Assembly: GCF_904846715.1 (NCBI RefSeq)
Contig: NZ_CAJHBU010000013.1
Location: forward strand, 22,048 to 86,047
DNA length: 64,000 bases
Direction: 5' to 3'
Source of the DNA: Psychrobacter vallis
GTDB lineage: Bacteria > Pseudomonadota > Gammaproteobacteria > Pseudomonadales > Moraxellaceae
The position numbers and the translations under genes are program-made. Positions 1-8,793 of the stretch are shown piece by piece (the stretch's first letter is position 1; every line of letters starts with the position of its first letter). A model generated the notes under the pieces. It had not been told where the DNA came from. It searched no databases and saw only the letters and a list, made by a program, of their open reading frames with translations.

Positions 1-217
1 TTCGAATGTCATGCACTTGCGCCAATGCATCACAAATACGATCTGCACGCTCAGGCGCGGTAAGCGCAGAACGCGTGCTCTTCGCTTGAGCATTATCGTC
101 ATCAACGCCTACGTTCTGACGGCTACTCACTTCTTGAGCATTTTTCGCGGCTAGCGTTGGCAGGTCATCTTGAGCTTGTCCAAATGACTGCAGTATTCTC
201 GTCAAACTTACCACCAT
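1..217 (-). CDS. N-terminal part of an unidentified protein, cut by window edge
   Basis: An open frame begins with ATG at 217 and runs left to base 1 without a stop, giving 72 residues (starts MVVSLTRILQSFGQ). A GAGGGG sequence lies about 10 bases upstream of the ATG and is a reasonable ribosome binding site. The visible part is hydrophilic, rich in Ala, Gln and Asp, and has no recognisable motif or signal peptide. It is divergent from the exporter gene at 363, with about 145 bases between them that must hold both promoters. I do not recognise the family; the rest of the gene lies outside the window. Confidence 0.6.
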   Translation of the reverse strand, partial: MVVSLTRILQSFGQAQDDLPTLAAKNAQEVSSRQNVGVDDDNAQAKSTRSALTAPERADRICDALAQVHDIR

Positions 218-362
218 GACCTACTAGCCCCTCACTCAATGCGTTCATATTGTGCCCGTATTGCATACATGCATTCAATAGCGTATCTTAACAGCTTTTT
301 TTGGCGCTGCCAGTAAACAAAATGTCACCCTTTCTAACCTTCAACCCACTAAGCACATTATT

Positions 363-965
363 ATGAACACGCACGATTATATTTCTGGATTTTTACTTGG
401 GTTATCGCTCATCATCGCAATTGGCTCACAAAATACGTTTGTGCTCAAACAAGGACTCAAACGCGAGCACATATTTTTTGTTTGTCTGTTTTGTGCAGTG
501 AGTGATGCGGTGTTGATATCTGCAGGCGTTGGTGGCTTTGGCGCGGTGACAGCACGCTATCCGCAAGTGGTAGACATCGCAAAATTTGCTGGGGTGATAT
601 TTTTGCTGGGTTATGGATTGCAGAGTTTATATGCCAGTGTGCGTGTCTCGCATGCTCTAACTATCGATGGACAAGTCGTGACCAGCTTAAAAAAAGCCTT
701 GCTACTGTGCTTTGGTTTTACTTGGCTCAACCCACACGTTTACTTAGATACATTGGTGCTCGTTGGCATGGTTTCAACAGGCGCAAGCAGCAAACTGACT
801 TTTGCCGCAGGTGCCGTTAGCGCGTCGTTCTTTTTCTTCTTTGCTTTGGGGTATGGTGCTCGTCTACTCAGACCTTTATTTGCCAAACCAAAAGCGTGGA
901 ATGTACTTGATGGATTGGTAGGTATATTGATGTTATATCTGGCGTGGCATTTGTACCAAAGTTAA
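363..965 (+). CDS. argO: LysE/ArgO-family amino acid exporter
   Basis: A 200-residue inner-membrane protein of the LysE/ArgO family, which exports basic amino acids such as arginine or lysine. About six hydrophobic segments are visible. The N-terminal segment carries the family pattern GSQNTFVLKQGLKREH (residues about 22-37), and the WLNPHVYLDT motif in the middle matches the conserved WLNPHA(Y/W)LD of ArgO/LysE. Length is typical. The start ATG at 363 lacks a clear Shine-Dalgarno sequence. It stands alone, divergent from the partial gene at 1-217. ArgO rather than LysE is a judgement from resemblance; the substrate cannot be read from sequence. Confidence 0.88.
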   Translation: MNTHDYISGFLLGLSLIIAIGSQNTFVLKQGLKREHIFFVCLFCAVSDAVLISAGVGGFGAVTARYPQVVDIAKFAGVIFLLGYGLQSLYASVRVSHALTIDGQVVTSLKKALLLCFGFTWLNPHVYLDTLVLVGMVSTGASSKLTFAAGAVSASFFFFFALGYGARLLRPLFAKPKAWNVLDGLVGILMLYLAWHLYQS

Positions 966-1053
966 AAGAGCCACTTAAAAATACAATGATATTTACTGGA
1001 AATTTGATTGATGGCTGAGTGGGTAGAAAATCTCTATAATGAGTAGAAAACCA

Positions 1054-1695
1054 CTATACCAAATCAGGAAATAAGGTACGCAGACCGTTGACGATAATTT
1101 CGATAGAAACCGCAGCCAATAACATGCCCATGATTCTACTCATGATATTCAGACCTGTATCACCCAATAAACGACTGATACGACCTGCTGCCATTAAGGC
1201 CAAATAACAAAACAGACTGATGAATAATCCAGCGATTAATATAGCGGATACTTGCAAAACGCCAGAAACTTGTGAAGAGTAAATGATGACCGTCGAAATA
1301 CCACCCGGTCCAATCATCATAGGAATGGCAAGCGGTACGACGGCAGAGGCCATCGTTGGGGGCGCATCTTGTACATGGTCAACATCAAAATTTTCTTGAT
1401 CAGGCTTAACGGGATTGCCTTCGCCATTCATCATATTTAGCGCAATTAAAAATACCAATATACCGCCTGCCAACTGAAACGAGCCGATGGAAATACCCAG
1501 TATTTTTAGTAAGCCCTCACCTGCTAGCGTAAAAAAGCTGATGGTAATAAAAATTGTCAAACAAGCAACGCGCGCAACTTTACGGCGATTATTCATCGAA
1601 TAACCACGGGTTAAGTCCAAAAATAAAGTTAGGGCGCTAAATGGGTTAATCAATACCATAAAGGCTAAGATTATCTTGATAATTTCAGTATTCAC
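1054..1695 (-). CDS. MarC family integral membrane protein
   Basis: A MarC/YhgN family membrane protein (UPF0056) with about six transmembrane segments and no established transport substrate. The family signature NPF near the N terminus (VLINPFSALTLFLDLT) and the IPMMIGPGGIST motif in the second half are both present. The frame is open upstream to an ATG at 1788, which would add 31 residues. I prefer the GTG at 1695 because family members begin close to this point (VNTEIIK), giving 213 residues; neither start has a convincing ribosome binding site. It converges with argO and lies downstream of nadC on the same strand, with about 210 bases between. Confidence 0.82.
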   Translation of the reverse strand: MNTEIIKIILAFMVLINPFSALTLFLDLTRGYSMNNRRKVARVACLTIFITISFFTLAGEGLLKILGISIGSFQLAGGILVFLIALNMMNGEGNPVKPDQENFDVDHVQDAPPTMASAVVPLAIPMMIGPGGISTVIIYSSQVSGVLQVSAILIAGLFISLFCYLALMAAGRISRLLGDTGLNIMSRIMGMLLAAVSIEIIVNGLRTLFPDLV

Positions 1696-1904
1696 TGAGC
1701 GCTCGCTTGTATATTGATACAACTTGTACAGAAAGTAAGGCCATCGTGCGAGTACGACGATGAGCCGATAGACGTTTGGAAATGGCATTGTAACATAGCC
1801 AGATAGGTCGATAAACTGCTTAACCTTGCCTAAATGCTTCTATGTAACCGCTTTGATATATTTGACTATAAAATCTCGAAAATTCAACATATCAAAAACT
1901 TAAG

Positions 1905-2765
1905 CTATGCGCTAAAATCCAAACCGATATCTAGCGCCGTGCTACTGTGCGTCAAATATCCCATCGCGATAAAATCAACGCCTGTTTTTGCGGCTGCCTG
2001 TACAGTCTCAGGGGTAATGCCACCTGATGCCTCTGTTTTGGCACGGCCTTTACACATCGCGACCGCCTGCGATAATACCTCAGGCGCCATATTGTCCAGC
2101 AATACCAAGTTCACACCAGCATCTAAGGCTTGCGCTAATTGCTCCAATGTATCGACTTCGACTTCGATTGGAATCAGATGACCGGCAAAGGCTTGCGCTT
2201 GTTGAATGGCGGTCTTGATGTCGCCAGCAATGGCAATGTGATTGTCTTTAATTAAGATGGCATCATCCAACCCCAAGCGGTGATTGCGCCCACCACCGCA
2301 GCGTACCGCGTATTTTTGTATGATGCGTAAGCCGGGAATGGTCTTACGCGTACAGGTAATTTGCGCTGGGTACTCAGCGATGCTATCGACAATGTTTTTC
2401 GTATCTGTCGCAATCCCACTAAGATGGGTCATAAAATTGAGTGCTGTACGCTCTGCCGTCAATAGATGACGGGCATTCCCACGAACGACGGCCAAAACGG
2501 TACCTGCAGCGACCCTCTCACCATCCGTTACGTGCGCCATAAATTCAATTTGAGCATCGACCAACGCAAAAGATAGACGCGCCAAATCCATACCACATAT
2601 CACACCCGCCTGACGGGCCTTAATCTGCAATTGTGCTTGCATATCAGCTGGAATGGTCGCTTGCGAAGTGACGTCGCCGCGTCTGCCCAAATCTTCGGTT
2701 AAAGCCGCTTGCACCAATGGTCTTAGTAAAACTTCATCCAATGCTGGCTCTGTTTTAACTGTCAT
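1905..2765 (-). CDS. nadC: Nicotinate-nucleotide pyrophosphorylase (quinolinate phosphoribosyltransferase)
   Basis: NadC converts quinolinate and PRPP to nicotinate mononucleotide, CO2 and pyrophosphate, the third step of de novo NAD synthesis in the cytosol. The 286-residue length is typical. Visible motifs are TRKTIPGLR (residues 139-147), GGGRNHRLGL (157-166) and LIKDNH (171-176), which form the substrate pocket, and the C-terminal ASGGI phosphate-binding loop of the barrel. The gene lies downstream of the nadQ-type regulator on the same strand, and a palindromic operator (2811-2831) sits about 45 bases upstream of the start. The nadA-nadB pair lies nearby in the opposite orientation. Confidence 0.96.
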   Translation of the reverse strand: MTVKTEPALDEVLLRPLVQAALTEDLGRRGDVTSQATIPADMQAQLQIKARQAGVICGMDLARLSFALVDAQIEFMAHVTDGERVAAGTVLAVVRGNARHLLTAERTALNFMTHLSGIATDTKNIVDSIAEYPAQITCTRKTIPGLRIIQKYAVRCGGGRNHRLGLDDAILIKDNHIAIAGDIKTAIQQAQAFAGHLIPIEVEVDTLEQLAQALDAGVNLVLLDNMAPEVLSQAVAMCKGRAKTEASGGITPETVQAAAKTGVDFIAMGYLTHSSTALDIGLDFSA

Positions 2766-2810
2766 CTTTTGCCCTTATATAAACATGCTGGTGAGATCAA
2801 CTATGGATAA

Positions 2811-2831
2811 TTAAACTCAAAATGAGCATAA
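2811..2831 (-). promoter_or_regulatory. NadQ-type operator upstream of nadC
   Basis: An interrupted palindrome with left arm TTAAACTC, spacer AAAAT and right arm GAGCATAA. The right arm is identical to that of the nadA operator, the left arm differs at two positions, and arm and spacer lengths are the same. On the minus strand it is followed at the matching place by a TTTAAT -10-like box. The site therefore sits where a repressor would block the nadC promoter. Binding by the adjacent regulator is inferred. Confidence 0.75.
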
Positions 2832-2926
2832 ATATAGCCTAAAGTTCATCGCCTCGCAAGACAGGCACATCACTTTATTCATCCAGTAAGGTTTGATAAG
2901 CGTTAAAACCCATAGATCTTTAGCAA

Positions 2927-3976
2927 TTATTTACGTTTGGGCAACTTGCTATCCATTAGCAAACTCTGCAGTTCAATATCATGACGAAAGCGATAAAGCT
3001 TGGCAGGACGGCCACGCTGAGCGCTACTACTCTGTCCTGTTTCTATCACTAAATTTTGCGAATCAAGCAAACGGCGGAAATTTTGTTTGTGCAAACGCAC
3101 GCCAGACAAGGCTTCTACGCTTTGCTGTAACTGCGATAAAGTAAAGACATCTGGCATCAAACCAAAGATAAGAGGACGATATTCGATCTTAGCACGCAGT
3201 CTTGAGATAGCAGTGGCGATAACGCGGCGATGATCGTAGTACATGGGCACGCCGATTAGCTGTGACCAGTCCGCAGGCAAGCTATTTTTTTGCTGACGGG
3301 GTAGATAAGTCGGTGCTTCAGGTATCAGCCCCGCTTCATAAAGCATCTCATAACGCAATAACACATGCTCAGCGACCCACTCTTTACTTTCATATTCACT
3401 ATCGCTTGTTGTCTCACTGCCAGCATTGATATCTGTTGATTCACCACTGATCAACATCAGCTCAGTCAATCCCCAGCACAACTCGACACGCTGACGCCGA
3501 CGCTGCTGAGTAACGGTATCTTTTGTCTTATCTGCCCAGTCTAATAAAGCAGGCACAATAAAATCCACAATCATACTTGGCATACCATCCAAGTGATTTT
3601 CCCATGGGAAATAGTCATACCAATCACGCCATAATGCCTGACTTTGTAATGGCTGCGTCTGCGCCTCTTGCTCTTGTACCAAGCCTAGATAACTGACATA
3701 GACCAATGCATGACCATCAATGTTGCGCCTATTGGTATCAACAAAGGTATATAGCTGCTCCAAATAACCAAGCGGTTGCTGGGTTTGCTCTTCAACCCAT
3801 TGCCGCACGCCAGCTTGCAATGAACGATGTAATGGCATGAGCGGGCCATTGGGCAATAACTTGCCTTGATCGACCGTTAAGACCCGAGCCGTATGATCTG
3901 TAATAGCAACCAGTACCGCGACCACTTCTGTCGTGCCACTACCTTGTTGATGCGCATGTGAATAAGACAACGTCAT
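2927..3976 (-). CDS. nadQ: NadQ/NrtR-type transcriptional regulator of NAD biosynthesis (Nudix-like domain plus winged helix)
   Basis: A 349-residue regulator with a Nudix-like N-terminal domain and a C-terminal winged helix-turn-helix. The segment WVEEQTQQPLGYLEQLYTF (about residues 60-78) and the end HKQNFRRLLD...GRPAKLYRFR resemble the COG4111 (NadQ) family known to control NAD synthesis genes. The Nudix box is degenerate: the region around LPNGPLMPLHRSL lacks the catalytic glutamate pattern, so the domain is probably a ligand sensor and not a hydrolase. The genomic setting, between nadC and nadA-nadB, each with a matching operator, supports the role. Assignment to NadQ rather than NrtR is from memory of the family. 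About 60 residues in the middle (an acidic, Ser/Thr-rich stretch) look like a lineage insertion. Confidence 0.85.
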   Translation of the reverse strand: MTLSYSHAHQQGSGTTEVVAVLVAITDHTARVLTVDQGKLLPNGPLMPLHRSLQAGVRQWVEEQTQQPLGYLEQLYTFVDTNRRNIDGHALVYVSYLGLVQEQEAQTQPLQSQALWRDWYDYFPWENHLDGMPSMIVDFIVPALLDWADKTKDTVTQQRRRQRVELCWGLTELMLISGESTDINAGSETTSDSEYESKEWVAEHVLLRYEMLYEAGLIPEAPTYLPRQQKNSLPADWSQLIGVPMYYDHRRVIATAISRLRAKIEYRPLIFGLMPDVFTLSQLQQSVEALSGVRLHKQNFRRLLDSQNLVIETGQSSSAQRGRPAKLYRFRHDIELQSLLMDSKLPKRK

Positions 3977-4047
3977 GACTTTAAGGATTATCCTTTATTG
4001 TTGAGTGTGATAAAAAAACGGTAAAACTGAGTTTTGATAGCGTGACT

Positions 4048-4221
4048 TAGGGCGTATCCTCATTTGAAAAATGGTAATAAGAATGAGATAAATTGAAGCC
4101 AAACAAGGAAAATAGTGCCGATAATATCGGGATATTAGCCAGCTATTTGACAATGTTTGGCAAAATTTAGCCATTTTTAGCCCATTTAGATGACTATCGA
4201 TTGAATTGAGGACACGCCCTA
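4048..4221. mobile_element. 174-bp MITE-like repeat, copy 1
   Basis: A non-coding element bounded by near-perfect 15-base terminal inverted repeats: TAGGGCGTATCCTCA at the left and the complement of TAGGGCGTGTCCTCA at the right (14 of 15 match). A second copy of the same 174-base length is at 7567-7740, with long stretches of shared interior (for example GAGATAAATTGAAGCCAAA). No open reading frame of note is inside. Ends in TA suggest a TA-targeting transposase family acting in trans, but no such enzyme is in the window. Confidence 0.8.
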
Positions 4222-4367
4222 GTATAGCGTGAATCTAAAACTATCATAGACTGCCGTTGTAAATATACGAGATTCGCAACGACTCTTTGTATTGTGAGCT
4301 GACCATATACCACAAAGAAATGCTCTTTAGACACGCACCTTTGTAGCCATAGGTATAAAAAAAATAC

Positions 4368-4395
4368 TTGTATTTATGCTCAAAACGAGCATAAT
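4368..4395 (+). promoter_or_regulatory. nadA promoter with embedded NadQ-type operator
   Basis: A -35 box TTGTAT (4368-4373) and a -10 box CATAAT (4390-4395) are separated by 16 bases. The perfect palindrome TTATGCTC / spacer AAAAC / GAGCATAA (4374-4394) fills the spacer and overlaps the -10. This is the classic placement for a repressor that excludes RNA polymerase. The same pattern, two mismatches away, lies upstream of nadC. The adjacent NadQ-type gene is the obvious candidate to bind it; that is inference. Confidence 0.8.
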
Positions 4396-4481
4396 TAAGA
4401 CACTTTGTTTTGAGCGGTATTTAATCGACCCACTTTTAGCGACATATGATTTGTCGTTATTGCACCAAAAAGGTTGTCCTT

Positions 4482-5621
4482 ATGAAAACTTATCCGTATG
4501 ACGCGCCCATGATGAGCACTGACAGTCGCATTGCAACGCAAATGAATGTCGAATATGCCAAAGCCAAAATACCCGTAGATTTGCCACGTACAGAACGCAT
4601 TAAAGTGGAAGAAAATATTAAGCAGTTATTGCAGGACAACAATGCCGTGCTGGTCGCCCATTATTATGTCGATCCCTTCATTCAGGATTTGGCATTGGCC
4701 ACGGGTGGCTGCGTTGGTGACTCGCTAGAGATGGCGCGCTTTGGTCAAGCGCATAGCGCGCAAACATTGGTAGTCGCTGGTGTGCGTTTTATGGGTGAAT
4801 CAGCAAAGATATTAAGTATGGAAAAAACGGTACTGATGCCAGACTTGGAGGCAGAATGCTCGCTTGATTTGGGCTGCCCTGCTGATGAGTTTTCTGCCTT
4901 TTGTGATGCCCATCCAGAGCGCACCGTGGTCGTTTATGCCAATACCAGTGCCGCTGTCAAAGCGCGGGCTGATTGGGTGGTGACCTCGTCAGTGGGTATC
5001 GATATCGTGCGGCATTTACATGCACAAGGCGAGCCTATCATTTGGGGGCCCGACCGTCATTTGGGTAAATATATCGCGCAGCAAACAGGGGCAGATATGT
5101 TGCTCTGGCAAGGCTCATGCCTAGTACATAATGAATTTAAAGCAACGGAGCTGATACAGTTAAAAAATGAGCATCCAAACGCGAAAGTGTTGGTACATCC
5201 TGAATCTCCTGATAGCGTCGTTGAGCTTGCAGATGTGGTTGGCTCAACCAGTAAGCTGTTGCAATCGACTTATGAGATGGATGCCGAAACGTTTATCGTC
5301 GCGACCGACTTGGGTATCTTGCATGAGATGCAAAAACGCTCGCCGCACAAACGCTTTTTGGCCGCGCCTACCGCTGGTGAGAGCGCCAGTTGCAAAAGCT
5401 GTGCCTTTTGTCCATGGATGGCGATGAATGGCTTGCAAGGTATTGAGCAGTGTCTCACTCATCATACTGGCGAAGTGCTGATGACGCCTGAGTTGGCAGC
5501 AGCAGCCAAAAAACCGCTACAACGTATGCTTGATTTTGCCGAATCACAAAAGCAGCGAGTAGCCGCTAGTGGTGATATCGTCAAAGACCGCGCCCTGTTT
5601 GCTAACGTTGGAGCCGCCTAA
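4482..5621 (+). CDS. nadA: Quinolinate synthase NadA, [4Fe-4S]
   Basis: NadA condenses iminoaspartate with dihydroxyacetone phosphate to quinolinate using an oxygen-sensitive [4Fe-4S] cluster. With the chosen start the protein has 379 residues. The three cluster ligands correspond to C126 (AECSLD), C213 (WQGSC) and C310 (SCAFCPW), a constant shift of 13 from the E. coli positions as I recall them. The ATG at 4482 is preferred because AAAGG lies 8 bases upstream; an in-frame ATG at 4446 has no ribosome binding site. nadB follows one base after the stop, so they form an operon behind the operator-controlled promoter at 4368. Confidence 0.96.
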   Translation: MKTYPYDAPMMSTDSRIATQMNVEYAKAKIPVDLPRTERIKVEENIKQLLQDNNAVLVAHYYVDPFIQDLALATGGCVGDSLEMARFGQAHSAQTLVVAGVRFMGESAKILSMEKTVLMPDLEAECSLDLGCPADEFSAFCDAHPERTVVVYANTSAAVKARADWVVTSSVGIDIVRHLHAQGEPIIWGPDRHLGKYIAQQTGADMLLWQGSCLVHNEFKATELIQLKNEHPNAKVLVHPESPDSVVELADVVGSTSKLLQSTYEMDAETFIVATDLGILHEMQKRSPHKRFLAAPTAGESASCKSCAFCPWMAMNGLQGIEQCLTHHTGEVLMTPELAAAAKKPLQRMLDFAESQKQRVAASGDIVKDRALFANVGAA

Positions 5622-5622
5622 C

Positions 5623-7569
5623 ATGAATGAGGCATTCAAAATAGAAACGGTCGGCAGTGGTACTGCTGACACAAGACAAACGGATGTTCTCATCATTGGT
5701 GCTGGACTGGCAGGATTGAGCACCGCGCTATCTTTGCCAAAGTCGCTGAATATCACGGTATTGAGCAAAGACGCACTTGAGGTTTGCTCAAGCCACTATG
5801 CCCAAGGCGGTATCGCAGCCAGTTTGGATAAAAACGACTCCGTTACTGACCATATCGCCGATACACTGATCGCTGGCGCAGGGTTGTGTGAGATTGAGCA
5901 CACGACCAGCATTCTAAGCGCTGGGCAGCAGGCCGTTCAATGGTTATGTGAGCAAGGTGTTCCATTTACCCAAATCTCTCAACAAAATGCCAAAAAAAAA
6001 CCGCTGACCGAGTTGCACACCAGTGACTTGCATTTAACTCAAGAAGGCGGTCATGGCTGTCGCCGAGTGGCGCATGCCGATGACGCTACTGGTCGGCATA
6101 TTATGGAAGCGTTGAACATAAAAGCACATGCTGCAACCAACATTACTATTTTGCCCTATCATGAAGCGTTGACGTTACTTACCTCGCCATTCACTGATAG
6201 CCAGCTGAACCCTCATGCGACGATTAAACACTGTCAAGGCGCGCTGGTGTTTGACCACATCAATCAGCGTCAGCTCACCTTTTATAGCCGTGCCGTTGTA
6301 CTGGCCAGCGGCGGCTTAGGACAATTGTTTAAGCGTGCCAGCGCCCCCAATGTTTGTGTCGGCGATGGCGTTATGATGGCGTGGCAAGCAGGATGCCGCT
6401 TAGCAAATCTGGAATTTATCCAATTTCATCCGACAGGTTTAGCACTTGCTAACAGCAGCTTTTTGATATCTGAAGCGTTACGCGGTGAAGGTGGGCGACT
6501 GTATTGTCCGCAAACTGGGACGCGCTTTATGCTGGATGTGGACTCACGAGCTGAGCTGGCACCGCGAGATATCGTCGCGCGGGCTATAGCAGAGCAGATT
6601 CATCACAATGGACTTGGTTATGTACACCTTGATGTCAGCCACTTGCCAGCGAAATTTTTGCGGGCGCATTTTCCACAAATTGACCAAACCTTGCTAGCAC
6701 TTGGTATCGATATGACTACTGACCCTATTCCGGTTGCTCCGACTGCCCATTATAGTTGCGGCGGCGTGGTTACTTGCGCAAATGGTTTGACCGATGTAGC
6801 AGGGCTTTATGCCGCTGGCGAAGTCGCTTATACAGGCTTACATGGGGCAAACCGCTTGGCAAGTAACTCTTTATTGGAATGCGTGGTGGTCGGACGCAAT
6901 ATTGCAGCCCACTTGCCTCGTTATTTAGAGCGCTTAGAAAACTTACAAAGTGTAAAAAAAACCGATCAGCTAAATAATACTGCCTATTATGAAGCGGCCC
7001 AATTAGCCATTGAGGTTTGGTCAGTACCAACCCTTACAGACACGCAATCTGTTATCTTACCTGTCTATGCGCTTGCAGCGCATAAGCATGCCGATAAACG
7101 ATTCAGCATTTATACTAATTTGGCAAAAACTGATGTCGTAAAAATAATCTCAGAACTGAAGGCACTCATGACAGCCAATATGGGTATCACCCGTAGCGCC
7201 AGTCAATTAGAGCAAGCATTAGACCAAATACAAAAATGGCAAGACTGGCTAACAGATGCTGAGTCTGATCAATCCGACGCAAGTAATAAAAACAACCCCA
7301 CTACTGCCAGCGAACTTGCATACTGTCAATTGGCAAGACAGTTGCAATTAGCGATCTTAATCATTCAATCAGCCTATCAGCGCGTTGAGAGTCGCGGTGG
7401 GCATTATCGACATGACTATCCAAACTTAGCAGACACTCCTCGGACGAGTGTGATTGCTTCACTACCAGACCAATTCTATCATCAACATACTGACTTTACT
7501 CAATCTGTAAAAGTCGCTCAGCATTATCCACATTCAACTCAGGACGATCAAAGACTGCTAGAAATTTGA
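5623..7569 (+). CDS. nadB: L-aspartate oxidase NadB
   Basis: NadB is the FAD enzyme that oxidises L-aspartate to iminoaspartate for NadA. The start ATG is one base after the nadA stop, with GGAG inside the nadA end as ribosome binding site; an open extension upstream is just the nadA overlap. Seen: Rossmann motif GAGLAGLSTA (about residues 26-35), HPTGLA, GEGGRLY and APRDIVARA active-site segments, and SCGGV. At 648 residues it is about 100 longer than E. coli NadB (540); extra residues lie in the helical C-terminal region, including a polar stretch near SDQSDASNKNN. The stop codon TGA is formed by the first three bases of the MITE-like copy at 7567, so the native C terminus may have been altered. 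Confidence 0.95.
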   Translation: MNEAFKIETVGSGTADTRQTDVLIIGAGLAGLSTALSLPKSLNITVLSKDALEVCSSHYAQGGIAASLDKNDSVTDHIADTLIAGAGLCEIEHTTSILSAGQQAVQWLCEQGVPFTQISQQNAKKKPLTELHTSDLHLTQEGGHGCRRVAHADDATGRHIMEALNIKAHAATNITILPYHEALTLLTSPFTDSQLNPHATIKHCQGALVFDHINQRQLTFYSRAVVLASGGLGQLFKRASAPNVCVGDGVMMAWQAGCRLANLEFIQFHPTGLALANSSFLISEALRGEGGRLYCPQTGTRFMLDVDSRAELAPRDIVARAIAEQIHHNGLGYVHLDVSHLPAKFLRAHFPQIDQTLLALGIDMTTDPIPVAPTAHYSCGGVVTCANGLTDVAGLYAAGEVAYTGLHGANRLASNSLLECVVVGRNIAAHLPRYLERLENLQSVKKTDQLNNTAYYEAAQLAIEVWSVPTLTDTQSVILPVYALAAHKHADKRFSIYTNLAKTDVVKIISELKALMTANMGITRSASQLEQALDQIQKWQDWLTDAESDQSDASNKNNPTTASELAYCQLARQLQLAILIIQSAYQRVESRGGHYRHDYPNLADTPRTSVIASLPDQFYHQHTDFTQSVKVAQHYPHSTQDDQRLLEI

Positions 7570-7740
7570 GGCATGTCCTCATTTTGAAAATGGTCATAAA
7601 AATGAGATAAATTGAAGCCAAATAAGGAAAATAGCGCCGATAATATCAGGCTATTAACCAGCTATTTGACACAGTTTGGCGAATATTTAGCCATTTTTAA
7701 GCCATTTAGTCATCCTCGTTCAGATTGAGGACACGCCTTA
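7567..7740. mobile_element. 174-bp MITE-like repeat, copy 2
   Basis: Same length and interior as the copy at 4048-4221. The terminal repeats here are TGAGGCATGTCCTCA (7567-7581) and the complement of TAAGGCGTGTCCTCA (7726-7740), matching at 13 of 15 positions. The left end overlaps the nadB stop codon. The two copies flank the nadA-nadB operon in the same orientation, so homologous recombination between them could delete the operon. Confidence 0.8.
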
Positions 7741-7836
7741 GTAGTCCGTATTTTTTCGGTGGTGTGATACAATCTTCAGTTTCTTAAAAATGCCTTATCA
7801 AAAGCGCCTTATTAAAAATGCTGCGAGCCGACCACC

Positions 7837-8748
7837 ATGCAAAGCTTAATTACTCTTGTTCTGGTATTAATGCCAATGTTTATTGGCTTTGCCATCCCTT
7901 CTCATCCGACCATGATCAAACTTGCAGATAAAGGCTTATCTTATTTGGTTTTCATCATTTTAGGCCTTATTGGTATTGAGCTATCACAGGTCGAGGGGCT
8001 AGGCAGTCAGCTGGGCGAAATTGCGCTATATGTCACCGTCCTGTCGATATTGACAATTGGTACAGGTTTGTTTGCACTTATGTTGTTTGACCGTGTGCGC
8101 CCATGGCACGCCAAAAAACCCAGTGTGAAATCGAAGGAGCATCGCGTTAGTATTCGTGGCAGCTTGGCGCAAGTGGTTTGTGTGCTGATCGGTATGATCA
8201 TTGGTTATTTCTTGCCAGCCGCTTATATGCCGCCTGAAAACACCATGACTGCGTTGCTCATGTTATTAATCTTACTGGTCGGTATTGGGTTAAAGGGGTC
8301 AGGTATTACACTTAAAGAAGTAATGTTGAATAGACGTGGTGTCGAGATGAGTGTCATCTTCACGCTATCGGTATTGGCGGGCGGGCTTGTTTTTGCGGCG
8401 TTGTTTACGGACGTGTCATGGACTAAGGGCTTGGCGTTGGCATCGGGATTTGGTTGGTACTCACTTTCAGCGATTGTCATGACCGACGCTTATGGCGCCG
8501 TTTGGGGTAGTGTGGCGTTATTTAATGACTTGGTACGTGAGTTTTTTGCGTTATTATTTATCCCCGTCTTTATGCGCAAATATCCATCAGCAGCGGTCGG
8601 GCTTGGCGGTGCGACCAGCTTAGACTTTACCTTGCCGATTATTCAACAGTCAGGCGGATTGAAAGTCGTGCCGCTGGCGATTAGTTTTGGTTTTATTATT
8701 AATATCGTCTCACCTGTGCTGATGGTGTTTTTTTCAGCAGTGGGATAA
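7837..8748 (+). CDS. lysO: Lysine exporter LysO family (YbjE, DUF340)
   Basis: A 303-residue polytopic inner-membrane protein with about eight hydrophobic segments. The sequence matches the LysO/YbjE family that exports L-lysine and thialysine: the segment GFGWYSLSAIVMTDAYG and the downstream FNDLVREFFALLFIP, followed by GGATSLDFTLPI, are the family hallmarks. Family members vary in whether the N-terminal half is encoded by the same gene; here it is full length. The start ATG lacks a strong ribosome binding site. It is a single gene between the nadB repeat and the convergent lipoprotein gene. Together with the exporter at 363 it gives this region two basic amino acid export candidates. Confidence 0.9.
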   Translation: MQSLITLVLVLMPMFIGFAIPSHPTMIKLADKGLSYLVFIILGLIGIELSQVEGLGSQLGEIALYVTVLSILTIGTGLFALMLFDRVRPWHAKKPSVKSKEHRVSIRGSLAQVVCVLIGMIIGYFLPAAYMPPENTMTALLMLLILLVGIGLKGSGITLKEVMLNRRGVEMSVIFTLSVLAGGLVFAALFTDVSWTKGLALASGFGWYSLSAIVMTDAYGAVWGSVALFNDLVREFFALLFIPVFMRKYPSAAVGLGGATSLDFTLPIIQQSGGLKVVPLAISFGFIINIVSPVLMVFFSAVG

Positions 8749-8793
8749 ATACAAATTTTAGTACCTGATACGTATTAACCATCATTTATATCA

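Noticed and set aside
1834..2181. A 115-codon frame overlapping nadC on the opposite strand
   Set aside because: nadC is certain, and this frame has no independent support.
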